In this document: positions 25,823 to 34,858 of the stretch, piece after piece | How positions within the stretch are numbered: the first letter of the stretch is position 1 | How the letters are laid out: the number at the start of each line of letters is the position of its first letter | Assembly (NCBI GenBank): GCA_009781005.1 | Contig: WQYX01000019.1 | Span: 1 to 60,201 of the forward strand | Direction of reading: 5' to 3' | DNA: 60,201 bases | Source of the DNA: Polyangiaceae bacterium | Lineage (GTDB): Bacteria > Myxococcota_A > Polyangia > Polyangiales > Polyangiaceae | Made by a program: the position numbers and the translations under genes | The notes under the pieces: generated by a model | Told to the model about the DNA's origin: nothing | What the model saw: the letters and a program-made list of their open reading frames with translations, nothing else | The model's database searches: none

Positions 25823-25945
25823 GACCGCTTTCAAGTTGACGCGAGGTCGAGGCGGGGCCGAGGAGCGGACCGGAATAGCCTGCCTTGGCTTTGAGGACCG
25901 CACCGCAGGCCCCAACGATGAGATCGCGTCAACTTGAAAGCGGTC
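25823..25945. repeat. family B hairpin element, copy B2
   Basis: 123-bp palindrome, 59-base arms around TGCCTTGG. The terminal 22 bp of the two arms are perfectly complementary (GACCGCTTTCAAGTTGAC and onward). The right arm encodes the last residues (G-P-L-S-S) and TGA stop of the desulfhydrase-family gene; the left end is 10 bases upstream of the CPBP gene start. No target duplication is evident. Confidence 0.93.
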
Positions 25946-27032
25946 CTCGGAGATCTTCGCCCTGCGCGAGCAGGCCTGGAAGGCCGCCCGTGTGCAAGAA
26001 GAGCACGTCCGCGCCGCGAGGGATTTGGCCGCGACCGATGGCCTGCGCGAGTCCGAAGAGCGCCTTGCCCGTGTAGACGGGATCGAGCACCAGGCCGGTC
26101 GCGCGAGCAATGCGCACGATGAACCGTTTCTGTTCGTCGGACATGATCGCGTACGCGGGTCCCTTGGCGCTGTCGTCGACGATGACGCGCGCCGCTCCGT
26201 CCGGTGCGACGACATCGGAGCTGCCTGGTTCGATGAACGCGATGGGAGGCAGCGTGGGATCGATTCCGCGAGCTTCGATGCCGATGCGTGCGATGGTCTT
26301 CGTGAAGTACGTGCGATCGTCGCACACGGCAAATGCCCACGTCTCGCGGGCGACGCCAAAGCGTGCAGCGCCGACTGCGACGCCGGCTGCCGTTCCACCC
26401 GATCCGCATGCGTGCGCAACGACGTGGAACCGCGGGGCGTTGCCTGCATTGTACACGGAGCCACCGTGCGCGTCGGCCGTCAGACCAAGGTCGATTTGCT
26501 CCTTCGTCTCGCGCATCGCTTCGACGTAGCCCATCGCACCGAGGCCGTTCGAGCCGCCTTCCGGCACGACGTACGCTGCTTCGCCCAATTCGGCGAGCTC
26601 GACGCGAGCTTGCTCCATCATGCCATCGCGGGCGCGATATTCATCGGGTGAGATGAAACGGATCTCGGCGCCCACGAGCTGGTCGAGCAGCACGTTCCCC
26701 GTGAGCTCGAGAGGCGTCTCGCGTGCGCGCGCCGGATCGGGCACGCGTAAGAAAAGAACGGACCTCAATCCGAGCGCGGCGCACGTGATGGCAGTGGCGC
26801 GCGCGTGGTTCGACTGAAGGCCACCGCACGTGATGACGGTCATCGCTCGCTTGGCGCGTGCATCGGCGAGCAAAAATTCGAGCTTGCGAATCTTGTTGCC
26901 AGCTTCGGCGCCGCCCGTCATGTCATCGCGCTTCAGCCAGATGCGCGCGCCGATGATCTCGTCGAGCACAGGCCGGCGCACGATCGGCGTTGGACCGTGA
27001 ACGAGTGCGATTCGAGGAAGGCGCTCTGTCAT
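25929..27032 (-). CDS. PLP enzyme, ACC deaminase / D-cysteine desulfhydrase family
   Basis: 367 aa. A fold-type II PLP enzyme of the ACC deaminase/D-cysteine desulfhydrase group. The PLP lysine lies in the GNKIRKLEFLL motif and the SNHARA loop follows; the glycine-rich phosphate-binding segment CGSGGTAAGVAVG is present. Members either open aminocyclopropane carboxylate or release sulfide, ammonia and pyruvate from D-cysteine; sequence alone does not separate these. The ATG overlaps the stop of the biotinyl protein (ATGA). The C-terminus P-L-S-S is encoded by repeat B2, so the native tail has been replaced. Confidence 0.87.
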   Translation of the reverse strand: MTERLPRIALVHGPTPIVRRPVLDEIIGARIWLKRDDMTGGAEAGNKIRKLEFLLADARAKRAMTVITCGGLQSNHARATAITCAALGLRSVLFLRVPDPARARETPLELTGNVLLDQLVGAEIRFISPDEYRARDGMMEQARVELAELGEAAYVVPEGGSNGLGAMGYVEAMRETKEQIDLGLTADAHGGSVYNAGNAPRFHVVAHACGSGGTAAGVAVGAARFGVARETWAFAVCDDRTYFTKTIARIGIEARGIDPTLPPIAFIEPGSSDVVAPDGAARVIVDDSAKGPAYAIMSDEQKRFIVRIARATGLVLDPVYTGKALFGLAQAIGRGQIPRGADVLFLHTGGLPGLLAQGEDLRGPLSS

Positions 27033-27541
27033 CCGAGCGTAAAAAGTTTACCGTTGGCTTCGATGGTGGCGCCCTCGGCCACGTGGACTTCGAGCACGGT
27101 GCACGCGGCCTTTGCCTTGACCTCGTTCTCCATCTTCATGGCCTCGACGACGCACAGAGTTTGACCGGCAGCGACTGCATCCTTCGGGGCTACGAGGACG
27201 CGAACGATGCGGCCCGCCATCGGCGTTTTGATGATCTTGTCGCCGCCGCTTGCCGAACCTTTCTTCGCAGCGGCGGCCGCGCGCTGGCGCTCGGACTCCA
27301 CGCGAACGTACGTTCGATGGCCGTTTGCGATGGCGCTGATCTCTGGCGGAGATCCTTCGGTGGTCAGATCGACCACGCGGGTGCCGACGCGGACGGAGAG
27401 CGTCCCGTTGAAGGCGACGACATCGACGGGCACCGGTTTTTCGCCGACGTGTACGTCGAGCTCGCCCGAAGGCAGCTCGATCACGTTCACGACGGTTGGA
27501 GACGTGTCGGGGTTGGGATCGAGATTCACGTAGTAGCGCAT
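27029..27541 (-). CDS. biotinyl-domain protein (carboxyl carrier)
   Basis: 170 aa. The C-terminal 75 residues form a biotin attachment domain with AMKM at residues 134-137 (biotinyl lysine K136) and flanking glycines (PMAGRIVRVLV, VAAGQTLCVVEAMKM). The N-terminal 95 residues are beta-rich and resemble the pre-biotin region of acyl-CoA or oxaloacetate decarboxylase carrier subunits. The rest of a carboxylase is not in the window, so the partner must be elsewhere. The gene is coupled to the PLP enzyme downstream (ATGA) and lies 54 bases after the UDG gene. Confidence 0.85.
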   Translation of the reverse strand: MRYYVNLDPNPDTSPTVVNVIELPSGELDVHVGEKPVPVDVVAFNGTLSVRVGTRVVDLTTEGSPPEISAIANGHRTYVRVESERQRAAAAAKKGSASGGDKIIKTPMAGRIVRVLVAPKDAVAAGQTLCVVEAMKMENEVKAKAACTVLEVHVAEGATIEANGKLFTLG

Positions 27542-27595
27542 GCTTGAAGGCGACCTTCTTCTGAATTTCCTGGCTCGTCAAGCAAGTCGGTCAAG

Positions 27596-28483
27596 TTATT
27601 CTGGCTGCCTTCTCTTCTTTGGTTCCAAACCGAGCTCGCGCATGACGGCTTGCAGATCATCCCATGCTTGCTTTTTCGCGGTGGCCTGTTGCGGGCCCGG
27701 CCTGAGCAAATACGACGGATGGTACGTCGGCATCACGGGGATCTTTCCGCGGTAAAGCTTCCACTGTCCGCGCACCTTGGTGATGCCAAGCGTTGTCCCG
27801 AGGAGGGCACCGACTGCCGTGTTGCCGAGCGCGACGATCGCTTTTGGATCGACAATACTTAGTTGCTCATGCAGATACGGAATACAGGTGGCGATTTCAT
27901 CCGGCTCCGGCCGGCGATTGTTGGGGGGACGGCATTTGATGATGTTGCAGATGTAGACGTCCTTTTCGGGATCGAGCCCCATCGCGAGGATCATGCGGTC
28001 GAGCAGTTGTCCCGCGCGGCCAACGAACGGGAGCCCTCGCTCGTCTTCATCGGCGCCCGGAGCTTCACCCACGAAGCAAAGTTTGGCCTCGGCGCTGCCG
28101 CGTGAAAAAACGGTGTTCGTGCGCGACTCGGAGAGCCGGCACTTCACGCAGCCGCTCACTTCTTTTGCGATGACGGGCAGAGAACGCGCGGGCACCGAAG
28201 TTGTCGTTGAACTCGAGGTCGTCGAACTCGAAGTCGTCGAAGGCGCTGGCGAAGCGACGCGTGCGAAGGTTACGGGCGTGGGTATGGTGGTCTGCTCCGC
28301 AAGCAATTGCTGCGGCTCTGCGTGTTGCAGCGCTTCCGGAGCGCGATACCTTGTGATGGGCGAGCTCGGGCTGCGCGGCATGCGGGGAACCCCGGTTGCG
28401 CCGGTGCTCTCTTGCCACTCGAGATAGGCGCGCAAGGATGCCGCGACCGCCGCGAGCTCTTGCCGTGCCTCGTCGTCGGACAT
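27596..28483 (-). CDS. family 4 uracil-DNA glycosylase
   Basis: 295 aa. Removes uracil from DNA. Motif A GEAPGADEDERGLPF (residues 139-153) and motif B HPSYLL (255-260) are intact, and four cysteines (112, 115, 184, 200) match the [4Fe-4S] ligands of family 4 enzymes. The catalytic domain is about 190 residues; the first 100 form an extra N-terminal region ending in a Ser/Thr tract (residues 82-96), encoded by imperfect tandem repeats. Such extensions are variable in the family. It is first in a minus-strand run and is divergent from the cytochrome gene. Confidence 0.92.
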   Translation of the reverse strand: MSDDEARQELAAVAASLRAYLEWQESTGATGVPRMPRSPSSPITRYRAPEALQHAEPQQLLAEQTTIPTPVTFARVASPAPSTTSSSTTSSSTTTSVPARSLPVIAKEVSGCVKCRLSESRTNTVFSRGSAEAKLCFVGEAPGADEDERGLPFVGRAGQLLDRMILAMGLDPEKDVYICNIIKCRPPNNRRPEPDEIATCIPYLHEQLSIVDPKAIVALGNTAVGALLGTTLGITKVRGQWKLYRGKIPVMPTYHPSYLLRPGPQQATAKKQAWDDLQAVMRELGLEPKKRRQPE

Positions 28484-28579
28484 AGCTCTCGCTTACGGCG
28501 ACCATGGATGCGAAGCAAGGTCGCTCGCAGGGAGCCACCGGCGCGCGAGTCGCGAGCGTGCTCTGCTAAGGTGGCGCGC

Positions 28580-30199
28580 GTGTCGCGGCTCTTTCTTTTT
28601 CTGATTCTCTGTCTTCCTATCGCCGCATTTTGCGCGTGCGAAGGTTGCAGGAGCCCAACGCCTCCAAAGAGCGACGGCACGGCGATCGTCGACACACCCA
28701 CCGCTCGCCTTTTCCTCGTGTCGGATCTTGCGGGCGCGCTCGAACCGTGCGGGTGCGTGAAAGATCAACTCGGTGGGATGGACAACTTTGGCGCCCTGGT
28801 CCAAAACGAAAAGCCTGTCGCGAAGGGCACGGTCATCCTGACGTCCGGTCCACTCTTCTTCATGGACATGGATCTGCCGGCAGATCGCCGTTCGCAGGAG
28901 ATCACCAAAGCCGAGACGATCGCCGGCTCTCTGAGAACGTTGAACCTCGCCGCCTTTGCCCCGGCGCGAAACGAGTGGGCTGCGGATCACGAGATCTTGC
29001 AGAAGCTGCGCGAGGAGAGCGGTGCAGCCATGCTCGCTGCAAACGTGACACCCACGCCCGGCACGTGGATCGTCAAAGACATCGGTGGCTTCAAGCTCGG
29101 TGTCATCGGCGTTGCCGCACCAGACAAGGCGAAGGTCCCGCTCGACGGCGTCACTTCGCAAGCCCCTGCGGACGCCGTTCGCGCGGGTGTCGATGCGCTG
29201 AAGAAAGATGGCGCCATGGCGATCGTCGTGCTCGCTGCGGTCGGTCGTGGCGAAGCCAAACGCATTGCCGATGTCAATCCGGATCTTCTGGCGATCCTCG
29301 TTGGCTCTTCGGGCAAAAGCGGAGATGGGAACACGAGAGCGCCGGGGGCCGAACGCGTTGGCGACGTGCTCATCGTCGAGACGGCGAACCACCTTCAGAC
29401 CGTGGGCGTGCTCGATCTTCACGTGCGCGATGGCGGCCCTCCGGGTCTCATCAAGTTCGCGGACGCCACGGGCATCGAGCGCACGAGAAAGCGCGAGGAG
29501 CTGAACGAGCGCATTGGCGAGCTGCGCGTGCGCATTGCGACGTGGGAAACGGACAACACGATCGACAAGCGCGACGTCGATGCGCGCCGCGCCGATCTCG
29601 TCAAGCTCGAAGCTGAGCGCGACGCTCTTGACAAGGCGCCGCCGCCCGCAGCAGGAAGCTTCTTCCGGTATGCGATGCGCGACGTGCGCGACTACCTCGG
29701 CACCCACCAGGCCGTCAGGGCGCAGATGACTGCATATTACAAGCATGTGAACGAATCCAACAGGGCCGAGTTCGCCGATCGACGGCCCGTGCGGCCTGCG
29801 ACGGGCGAGCCCGGTTACGTGGGCGTTGATGCGTGCACGAAGTGCCACGAGGATTCGCGGCAGGTCTGGAACGAGACCTCGCATGCGCGCGCGTACGCGA
29901 CCTTGTCCAGCGCGTACAAGGAGTTCAATCTGGATTGCGTGAGCTGCCACGTGACGGGCTACGATCGCCCCGGCGGAAGCACGGTCACGCACGTGGACGG
30001 CCTGAAGAACGTGCAGTGCGAGGCGTGTCACGGACCCGGGCAGAACCACGCACAGAAGCCGAACGCCGTGAAGATTCCCGTCGCCAGGCCGGCGTCCAAT
30101 GTTTGCGTGTCGTGCCACCGCCCGCCCCATGTCCACGCCTTCAACGCGCAGGCGAGGATGAACGAGATCCTCGGGCCGGGCCACGGCCGACCAAAGTGA
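28580..30199 (+). CDS. tetraheme cytochrome c with phosphoesterase-like N-terminal domain
   Basis: About 539 aa, exported. A lipoprotein-like signal (FLFLILCLPIAAFCAC) precedes a domain resembling 5'-nucleotidase/metallophosphatase folds (LFLVSDLAGALEPCGC, then GVIGVAAPDKA and VNPDLLAILVG), although the usual DxH and GNHE metal motifs are not conserved. A coiled coil of about 60 residues (ERTRKREELNERIGELRVR and following) leads into a C-terminal domain with four CxxCH heme sites: CTKCH, CVSCH, CEACH, CVSCH, as in cytochrome c554-type proteins. GTG 28580 is chosen because AAGG lies 8 bases upstream. The TGA stop overlaps the GTG start of the next gene. Probably an electron-transfer component; partners are unknown. 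Confidence 0.85.
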   Translation: MSRLFLFLILCLPIAAFCACEGCRSPTPPKSDGTAIVDTPTARLFLVSDLAGALEPCGCVKDQLGGMDNFGALVQNEKPVAKGTVILTSGPLFFMDMDLPADRRSQEITKAETIAGSLRTLNLAAFAPARNEWAADHEILQKLREESGAAMLAANVTPTPGTWIVKDIGGFKLGVIGVAAPDKAKVPLDGVTSQAPADAVRAGVDALKKDGAMAIVVLAAVGRGEAKRIADVNPDLLAILVGSSGKSGDGNTRAPGAERVGDVLIVETANHLQTVGVLDLHVRDGGPPGLIKFADATGIERTRKREELNERIGELRVRIATWETDNTIDKRDVDARRADLVKLEAERDALDKAPPPAAGSFFRYAMRDVRDYLGTHQAVRAQMTAYYKHVNESNRAEFADRRPVRPATGEPGYVGVDACTKCHEDSRQVWNETSHARAYATLSSAYKEFNLDCVSCHVTGYDRPGGSTVTHVDGLKNVQCEACHGPGQNHAQKPNAVKIPVARPASNVCVSCHRPPHVHAFNAQARMNEILGPGHGRPK

Positions 30200-31941
30200 T
30201 ACGTCGAATCTTTGCGCGGATGCGGGTGAGCATCGCGTCGCTTCCACCGGGAGCACGCGCGGCGCTCCTCGTCGCCTTCTTGCTCCACGCTTGCGGCATC
30301 TTCTGGGGAATGCCCGCATCGGACGCATGGGACAACGACGGAATCGCCCCGCGCGATTTTCTCCCGGGTCTTGCCGAGACGTTCGCGCCGGGCAGCTATT
30401 TCACCTATCCGCCGCTGCACCTTGCAATTCTCGCCGTGCTCACGCTGCCGGTCACGCTCGTGGCCGTCGTGCGCGCGAAGAGCATGAGTGTCCCCGACGT
30501 GCTCAGCGAGATCGTCGCGCCTTCGTACATGACGATGATGGCGATGACCGCGAGGTTCGTCGCACTCGGCATGTCGCTCGTGATCATCGTTGCACTCGCG
30601 AAGATCGCCCACGAGATTGCACCGCCCGAACGAAAATCGAGCGCAATGACATGGACGGCTTGGTTTTCGACGCTGGGCGCGCCATTCACGTTCTATTCGC
30701 ACACGTCGAACCTCGACGTGCCGTACCTCTTCTGGGCGTCGCTCGCGCTCCTCTGGCTGACGCGCGCCATTGTTCGCCGCGAGCCGAGAAGGCTCCGCAC
30801 CTTTGCGCTGCTCGCCGCGTGCGCCGTCGCCACCAAAGATCAGGCGTACGCCGTCTTTCTTTACGGAGCCCCCGCAGCACTTTTCCTCTGGATCGCGCTC
30901 GATCGATGGGCACGCGACAACGTGCGATCGATCGGAAAGGAGCTCGCGATCGGCGGGGCGATGGCGGCGCTCTTTCTCGCCTTCGTCGATGGCGCCATCA
31001 CCAACCCGTCGGGCTTTCGCAAGCGCGTTGCGTTCCTCTCGGGAGCCGCGAGCCAAGACTTCGCGACGTATTCGAAGGACGCTGCGGGTCGGTGGTTCGC
31101 GCTCGTCGATACGGTGCATGCATTTTACACGCACTATCCGATGGGACTCGCCGTCTTCGTGATGTTGGGTCTCGGCTACGCCGTCTATGCCGGGCGTAAG
31201 CAAGGTCGCCGAATGCTCGTCGGCGCGCTCGTTCCCGGCCTCGCGGCGCTTTCGTTTACACTCGCTTTCAACCTCGTCGCGCGTCGTGTGGAGGAGCGCT
31301 TCACGCTCCCGCAGATGCTCTTCATCAGCGTCTACGGCGGCCTCGGTATGTCGCTTTTGTGGACCTCGGCGATCGCGCGCACGCTCGCGCGCGCCGTCGT
31401 CCTTGTCGCGATCGGTTTCGGTCTCCACCGCGCAATGAGCGTCGACGCGATGCTCTTGCGCGAACCGCGCTACGAGACCGAGGCGTTCCTCCGCGCACAC
31501 GTCAACCCAGGCGACACCATCGAAGTGCACGGCCTCGGCACGTATCTGCCCCGCTTCCCGTCGTGGGCAACGGTCACGCGTGTCGGTCCCGATTCAACCG
31601 CCAAACGCGGAATTCTGCCGGGCGTCCGCGAGGTGCAGGCGACGCTCACGGACGTAGCCGCGCGCAGTCCACGATGGATCGTTGTCAGCTCTTGCTACGT
31701 CTGGCGTTTCGGAGAGCGCGACGACATGCCATGGCGGGCGACGTCAGGGCGCATTGTGCCGACAACGCAACGGCGCGACAACAACGACGAAGATGCCGTG
31801 CATTTCTTCCACGAGCTCTTTGGGCAGCAGCTCGGCTACCGCGTCGTGAACGACGCCTTCGTACCCGGCGACGGTTTTTTCCCTCCCGTCTATATGCACG
31901 GAAGTCTTGGGTGTCGCGTGTTCACCTTCGAACGCGACTGA
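30196..31941 (+). CDS. polytopic membrane glycosyltransferase-like protein (GT-C type)
   Basis: About 581 aa with around ten hydrophobic helices. The first periplasmic loop carries an acidic pair (ASDAWDNDGIAPRDF) in the position of the GT-C catalytic Asp, followed by YFTYPPLHL, which is the usual layout of family 39/PMT-like glycosyltransferases that use polyprenyl-linked sugars. The C-terminal 150 residues are soluble. Substrate is unknown. The GTG start overlaps the cytochrome stop (GTGA), suggesting co-expression; glycosylation of a secreted partner is conceivable but not shown. Confidence 0.75.
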   Translation: MIRRIFARMRVSIASLPPGARAALLVAFLLHACGIFWGMPASDAWDNDGIAPRDFLPGLAETFAPGSYFTYPPLHLAILAVLTLPVTLVAVVRAKSMSVPDVLSEIVAPSYMTMMAMTARFVALGMSLVIIVALAKIAHEIAPPERKSSAMTWTAWFSTLGAPFTFYSHTSNLDVPYLFWASLALLWLTRAIVRREPRRLRTFALLAACAVATKDQAYAVFLYGAPAALFLWIALDRWARDNVRSIGKELAIGGAMAALFLAFVDGAITNPSGFRKRVAFLSGAASQDFATYSKDAAGRWFALVDTVHAFYTHYPMGLAVFVMLGLGYAVYAGRKQGRRMLVGALVPGLAALSFTLAFNLVARRVEERFTLPQMLFISVYGGLGMSLLWTSAIARTLARAVVLVAIGFGLHRAMSVDAMLLREPRYETEAFLRAHVNPGDTIEVHGLGTYLPRFPSWATVTRVGPDSTAKRGILPGVREVQATLTDVAARSPRWIVVSSCYVWRFGERDDMPWRATSGRIVPTTQRRDNNDEDAVHFFHELFGQQLGYRVVNDAFVPGDGFFPPVYMHGSLGCRVFTFERD

Positions 31942-31956
31942 ACCGCGTTGAGCCCG

Positions 31957-33516
31957 CTACTCTTCGCCTTCTTCGCCGGCGGGTTCGTCGTTGTCGTCCT
32001 TGTCGTCGGGTGCGCTTTCGATATCCGGCAACGCGATGGTGTCGAGCGCTTTGTCGAGTTCAGCGCGCCGCGCGACGAAGGCATCGCGATCCGATGCCGG
32101 TAAGACGCGCACGCCATCCAGCTTCAGCGTTAGGGGATCGATGAAGACGCCATCCCTCTTCACTGCAAAGTGCAAGTGCGGGCCTGTGGCACTCCCTGTT
32201 TTGCCGACGTAACCAATGAGTTGGCGCGGCTCGATGTGCTGGCCCGCGTGCAAGCCCGTGACGAAGCGCGAGAGGTGACAGTACCCCGTCCTTAGACCAT
32301 TCGCGTGATCGATCTGAATCATGTTTCCGCATCGTCCGCCGTCACCTACTGTCGCGACCGTCCCCGCGCCGGCTGCGAACACCGGCGTGCCCGTGGATGC
32401 ACCAAAGTCGACGCCGTTATGCGGCAAGATCGTGTGCAAGACGGGGTGCATACGCCTCGGATTGAAGCGCGAAGTAATGCGCGCGAACGGCAATGGTGAG
32501 CGGAACGTGCCGCGGTAAGGTCGTTGGCCTCTGGCGTCGTAGAACGCGAGCCGCGCCGGACGCCGCCTGGTGCCCTCGTTCTCGTAACCGTAGATGCGCA
32601 AAGTTACACCGGACCTCGGCACGAATTCGAGCGCGCTCACGCGATAACGCGCAAATTCGCCCTCGACCCAATCTTCGGTGCCGATCACGCGAATGCGAAC
32701 ACCAGATTTCAACGCGGTGAGATCGATATGGCCTTCGAGCGCGTCGTCGATGGCTTCGATGGCCTCCTCGCGCAGACCCGCAGCGGCCACTGCCTTGCCA
32801 ACATCGGTGCCGATGACGATGGCCGAAGCAATCCTCCGGTGCTCAACATGAAGATCGAGCTTTTTCGTATTGAGACGCTTCGTATTCTCGTCGATCCTGG
32901 CTTGCCACACGTCGACCGGTGAAGCGATGAACTCGAAGGCGACGATGGATCCGTTCGATCGATCACGCGCGAGAAGGAACGACTCCTTCGGTGTGTGGTC
33001 TTCCTTTGGCGCCGCGGACGAGTTTTTCCGCTCCGGCCGATCGATGCGGAGGGTGCCGTCGAACGCGCGCGCGAGCCGCTTGATCTCCGTTCGCGCAACA
33101 CCGGCCTGCACGAGAGCCGTGGAAAGGGATCTCTTGAAGGACCCTTCGATGATCTCGATTCCGGGATCGGACTTCATGGTCACGACGCGCCAGACTTTGA
33201 TGAAGGGTGCACCCGCGTCCACAGGGGCGGCGAAGGGTGGCGCGGCGTCGGCTTCTTTTGGCGCCGGTGCCGCCGAAGGCTCCGTTGTAGTCACCGTCGC
33301 GATGTTGCCCGCGCGTGGCAACTCTGCATGACGTGGTGCGAAAAGAACGAGCAAGCCGCCGGCCAGGACGAGCCCGCCCATGACTCCAACGGCGACGCGC
33401 TGGCCTCGATCGAGACCGCGCTCGATTTGCCGCGATGTCGTCGCGCCAACTTGAAAGCGGTCGAGCACGTGCGGTGTGGTTCCTGCGGGCGGCGTCCTCT
33501 CGCTCTCGTCGCTCAC
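31957..33516 (-). CDS. M23-family peptidoglycan peptidase with membrane anchor
   Basis: About 519 aa. A basic cytoplasmic lead and one transmembrane helix (VAVGVMGGLVLAGGLLVLF) precede a periplasmic region and a C-terminal lysostaphin-like M23 domain with HNGVDFG, YCHLSRF and GPHLHFAV, which give the zinc ligands. It cleaves peptide bridges in peptidoglycan. The layout resembles MepM/YebA-type enzymes with an N-terminal extension. GTG 33516 is preferred over a TTG at 33591. Residues near the anchor (DRFQVGATTSRQIERG) are encoded by a sequence that matches a shrunken family B element. The tail is acidic (DDKDDNDEPAGEEGEE). Confidence 0.87.
   Translation of the reverse strand: MSDESERTPPAGTTPHVLDRFQVGATTSRQIERGLDRGQRVAVGVMGGLVLAGGLLVLFAPRHAELPRAGNIATVTTTEPSAAPAPKEADAAPPFAAPVDAGAPFIKVWRVVTMKSDPGIEIIEGSFKRSLSTALVQAGVARTEIKRLARAFDGTLRIDRPERKNSSAAPKEDHTPKESFLLARDRSNGSIVAFEFIASPVDVWQARIDENTKRLNTKKLDLHVEHRRIASAIVIGTDVGKAVAAAGLREEAIEAIDDALEGHIDLTALKSGVRIRVIGTEDWVEGEFARYRVSALEFVPRSGVTLRIYGYENEGTRRRPARLAFYDARGQRPYRGTFRSPLPFARITSRFNPRRMHPVLHTILPHNGVDFGASTGTPVFAAGAGTVATVGDGGRCGNMIQIDHANGLRTGYCHLSRFVTGLHAGQHIEPRQLIGYVGKTGSATGPHLHFAVKRDGVFIDPLTLKLDGVRVLPASDRDAFVARRAELDKALDTIALPDIESAPDDKDDNDEPAGEEGEE
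33414..33462. repeat. family B remnant inside the M23 peptidase coding sequence
   Basis: 49 bp with ends GACCGCGCTCGATTTGCCG and its counterpart CAACTTGAAAGCGGTC, matching both family B termini (one or two mismatches each) with the centre deleted, as in copy B4. It is read in frame by the M23 gene and encodes about 16 residues just before the membrane helix. Confidence 0.65.
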
Positions 33517-33612
33517 GGCGCAACGGGCATAGTCGCAGGTGGACGCTGCGACAAGTCGCTGAGCGGGAAAGTCCCTCCCCGAGCGTTTCAATCGTCAATA
33601 AGGTGTATTCAA

Positions 33613-34344
33613 ATGACGATGAATGAGCGCGTGAAACAACTCCTCGTCCTCGGGCGCGAGCACTACGAAAAGCGCGAATTCGACAGGGCCGAGCAGATGC
33701 TTCGCCTGGTTCTCGAAGAAGAAGATCGCTGCGCCGACGTTCACGACATGCTGGGGATCATCGCGCACTCTCATGGAGACTTCCGAGTTGCGGAGAGTCA
33801 TTTCGAGCGCGCACTCGAGATCAACCCGGCATATACCGAGGCGGCACTGAATCTCGCGGTCACGTACAACGATCGTGGCAAGTACGACAAAGCGCGTGAA
33901 ATCTACACGCGTATCAAGAAAGGGCCTGCAGACGCTGCGTTCGGTCTCGATCCGTTCGTGCGAGGCAAGATCGCCAACATGCACGCTGATCTCGGCAAGG
34001 CCTACCATGACGCGGGGCTCATTCACGAAGCCATCGCCGAGTACGAAAGGGCAACGCTACTTTGCCCCGAGTTCGCGGATTTGCACGTAAGGCTCGGGGT
34101 GCTGCTTCGCGAGGTCAATGATTTGTCGAATGCGCGCGTGCACTACGAAGCGGCGTTGAAGGCGAAGCCGGCGTATGTTCCTGCGCGCGTGCAGTTGGGT
34201 GTGACGCTGCTCGCGCTCGGCGACGCGGTTGCCGCGGAGGAGCAGTGGAAGCAGGTGATCAAGGTGGAGCCAGACAACTCGCAGGCGAAGATGTACCTGC
34301 GAATGCTCGATCGGAATCGCAGCGACAAGCCACCGACCGTTTGA
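33613..34344 (+). CDS. tetratricopeptide-repeat protein
   Basis: 243 aa made almost entirely of TPR units: about six helix pairs, including EKREFDRAEQMLRLVLEE, GDFRVAESHFERALEINP, GKYDKAREIYTRIKKG, GLIHEAIAEYERATLLCP, DLSNARVHYEAALKAKP and GDAVAAEEQWKQVIKVEP. TPR proteins are scaffolds for protein assembly; no enzyme domain is present. AAGGTG lies 8 bases before ATG 33613; a second ATG (33619) is also possible. The TGA stop overlaps the TTG start of the DUF2062 gene (TTGA). Confidence 0.88.
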   Translation: MTMNERVKQLLVLGREHYEKREFDRAEQMLRLVLEEEDRCADVHDMLGIIAHSHGDFRVAESHFERALEINPAYTEAALNLAVTYNDRGKYDKAREIYTRIKKGPADAAFGLDPFVRGKIANMHADLGKAYHDAGLIHEAIAEYERATLLCPEFADLHVRLGVLLREVNDLSNARVHYEAALKAKPAYVPARVQLGVTLLALGDAVAAEEQWKQVIKVEPDNSQAKMYLRMLDRNRSDKPPTV

Positions 34345-34811
34345 GAGCGAGGGGCGCGCACGACAAGCGACAACTTCTTCGTCGCACGGCGGGCGCGGCG
34401 TGGCGCAGACTCAAAGGCGGTGAGCTTACGCCGAGGCGCGCCGCGCTGAGCATCGCTTTGGGGCTCGCGATCGGAGTCACGCCGCTCTGGGGCCTGCACT
34501 GGCTCATCGTCGTCGCCGTGTGCGTACCATTTCGTCTCGATGCACCTCTCGCGTATATCGCCGCGAACGTGTCGCTTCCATTCGTCGCGCCGTTCATCAC
34601 GTTCGCGGAGCTCGAGATCGGTGCACGCGTGATTCGTGGCGCGTGGCTCGCGCTCACCCCCGAGCAAGCACGGCATATCGACATCGCAACCATGCTCGTC
34701 GAGGGCGTCGTCGGCACGGTCTTCCTCGCCGTCGGCTTCGCGGCCGTTGGCGGGTTGCTCACGTATGCCTTCGTTGCGTGGCGAAGGGCGGCGCGTGCCG
34801 CCCCGAGATGA
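34341..34811 (+). CDS. DUF2062 membrane protein
   Basis: About 156 aa. After a basic N-terminus (RRTAGAAWRRLKGGELTPRRAA) comes the DUF2062 core: AALSIALGLAIGVTPLWGLHW, a PFRLDAPLAYIAANVSLPF segment and a last helix. Two to four membrane helices are predicted by eye. The family is of unknown function and is often near cell-envelope genes. The TTG start overlaps the TPR gene stop (TTGA); an upstream frame would overlap that gene entirely. It ends 47 bases before pntAA. Confidence 0.75.
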   Translation: MRARGAHDKRQLLRRTAGAAWRRLKGGELTPRRAALSIALGLAIGVTPLWGLHWLIVVAVCVPFRLDAPLAYIAANVSLPFVAPFITFAELEIGARVIRGAWLALTPEQARHIDIATMLVEGVVGTVFLAVGFAAVGGLLTYAFVAWRRAARAAPR

Positions 34812-34858
34812 AAAGGTATTCCCAGATTGCGGCATTCTGGCTTAGTTTCGCGAGCGCC

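Noticed and set aside
28200-28260. Tandem repeats on the plus strand (GTCGTCGAACTCGAAG-like units)
   Set aside because: They encode the Ser/Thr linker of the uracil-DNA glycosylase on the minus strand and need no separate explanation.
28493-30328. Long minus-strand frame opposite the tetraheme cytochrome gene (about 610 codons)
   Set aside because: The plus-strand frame has signal peptide and CxxCH motifs; the antisense frame is rich in His, Arg and Asp without any family pattern.
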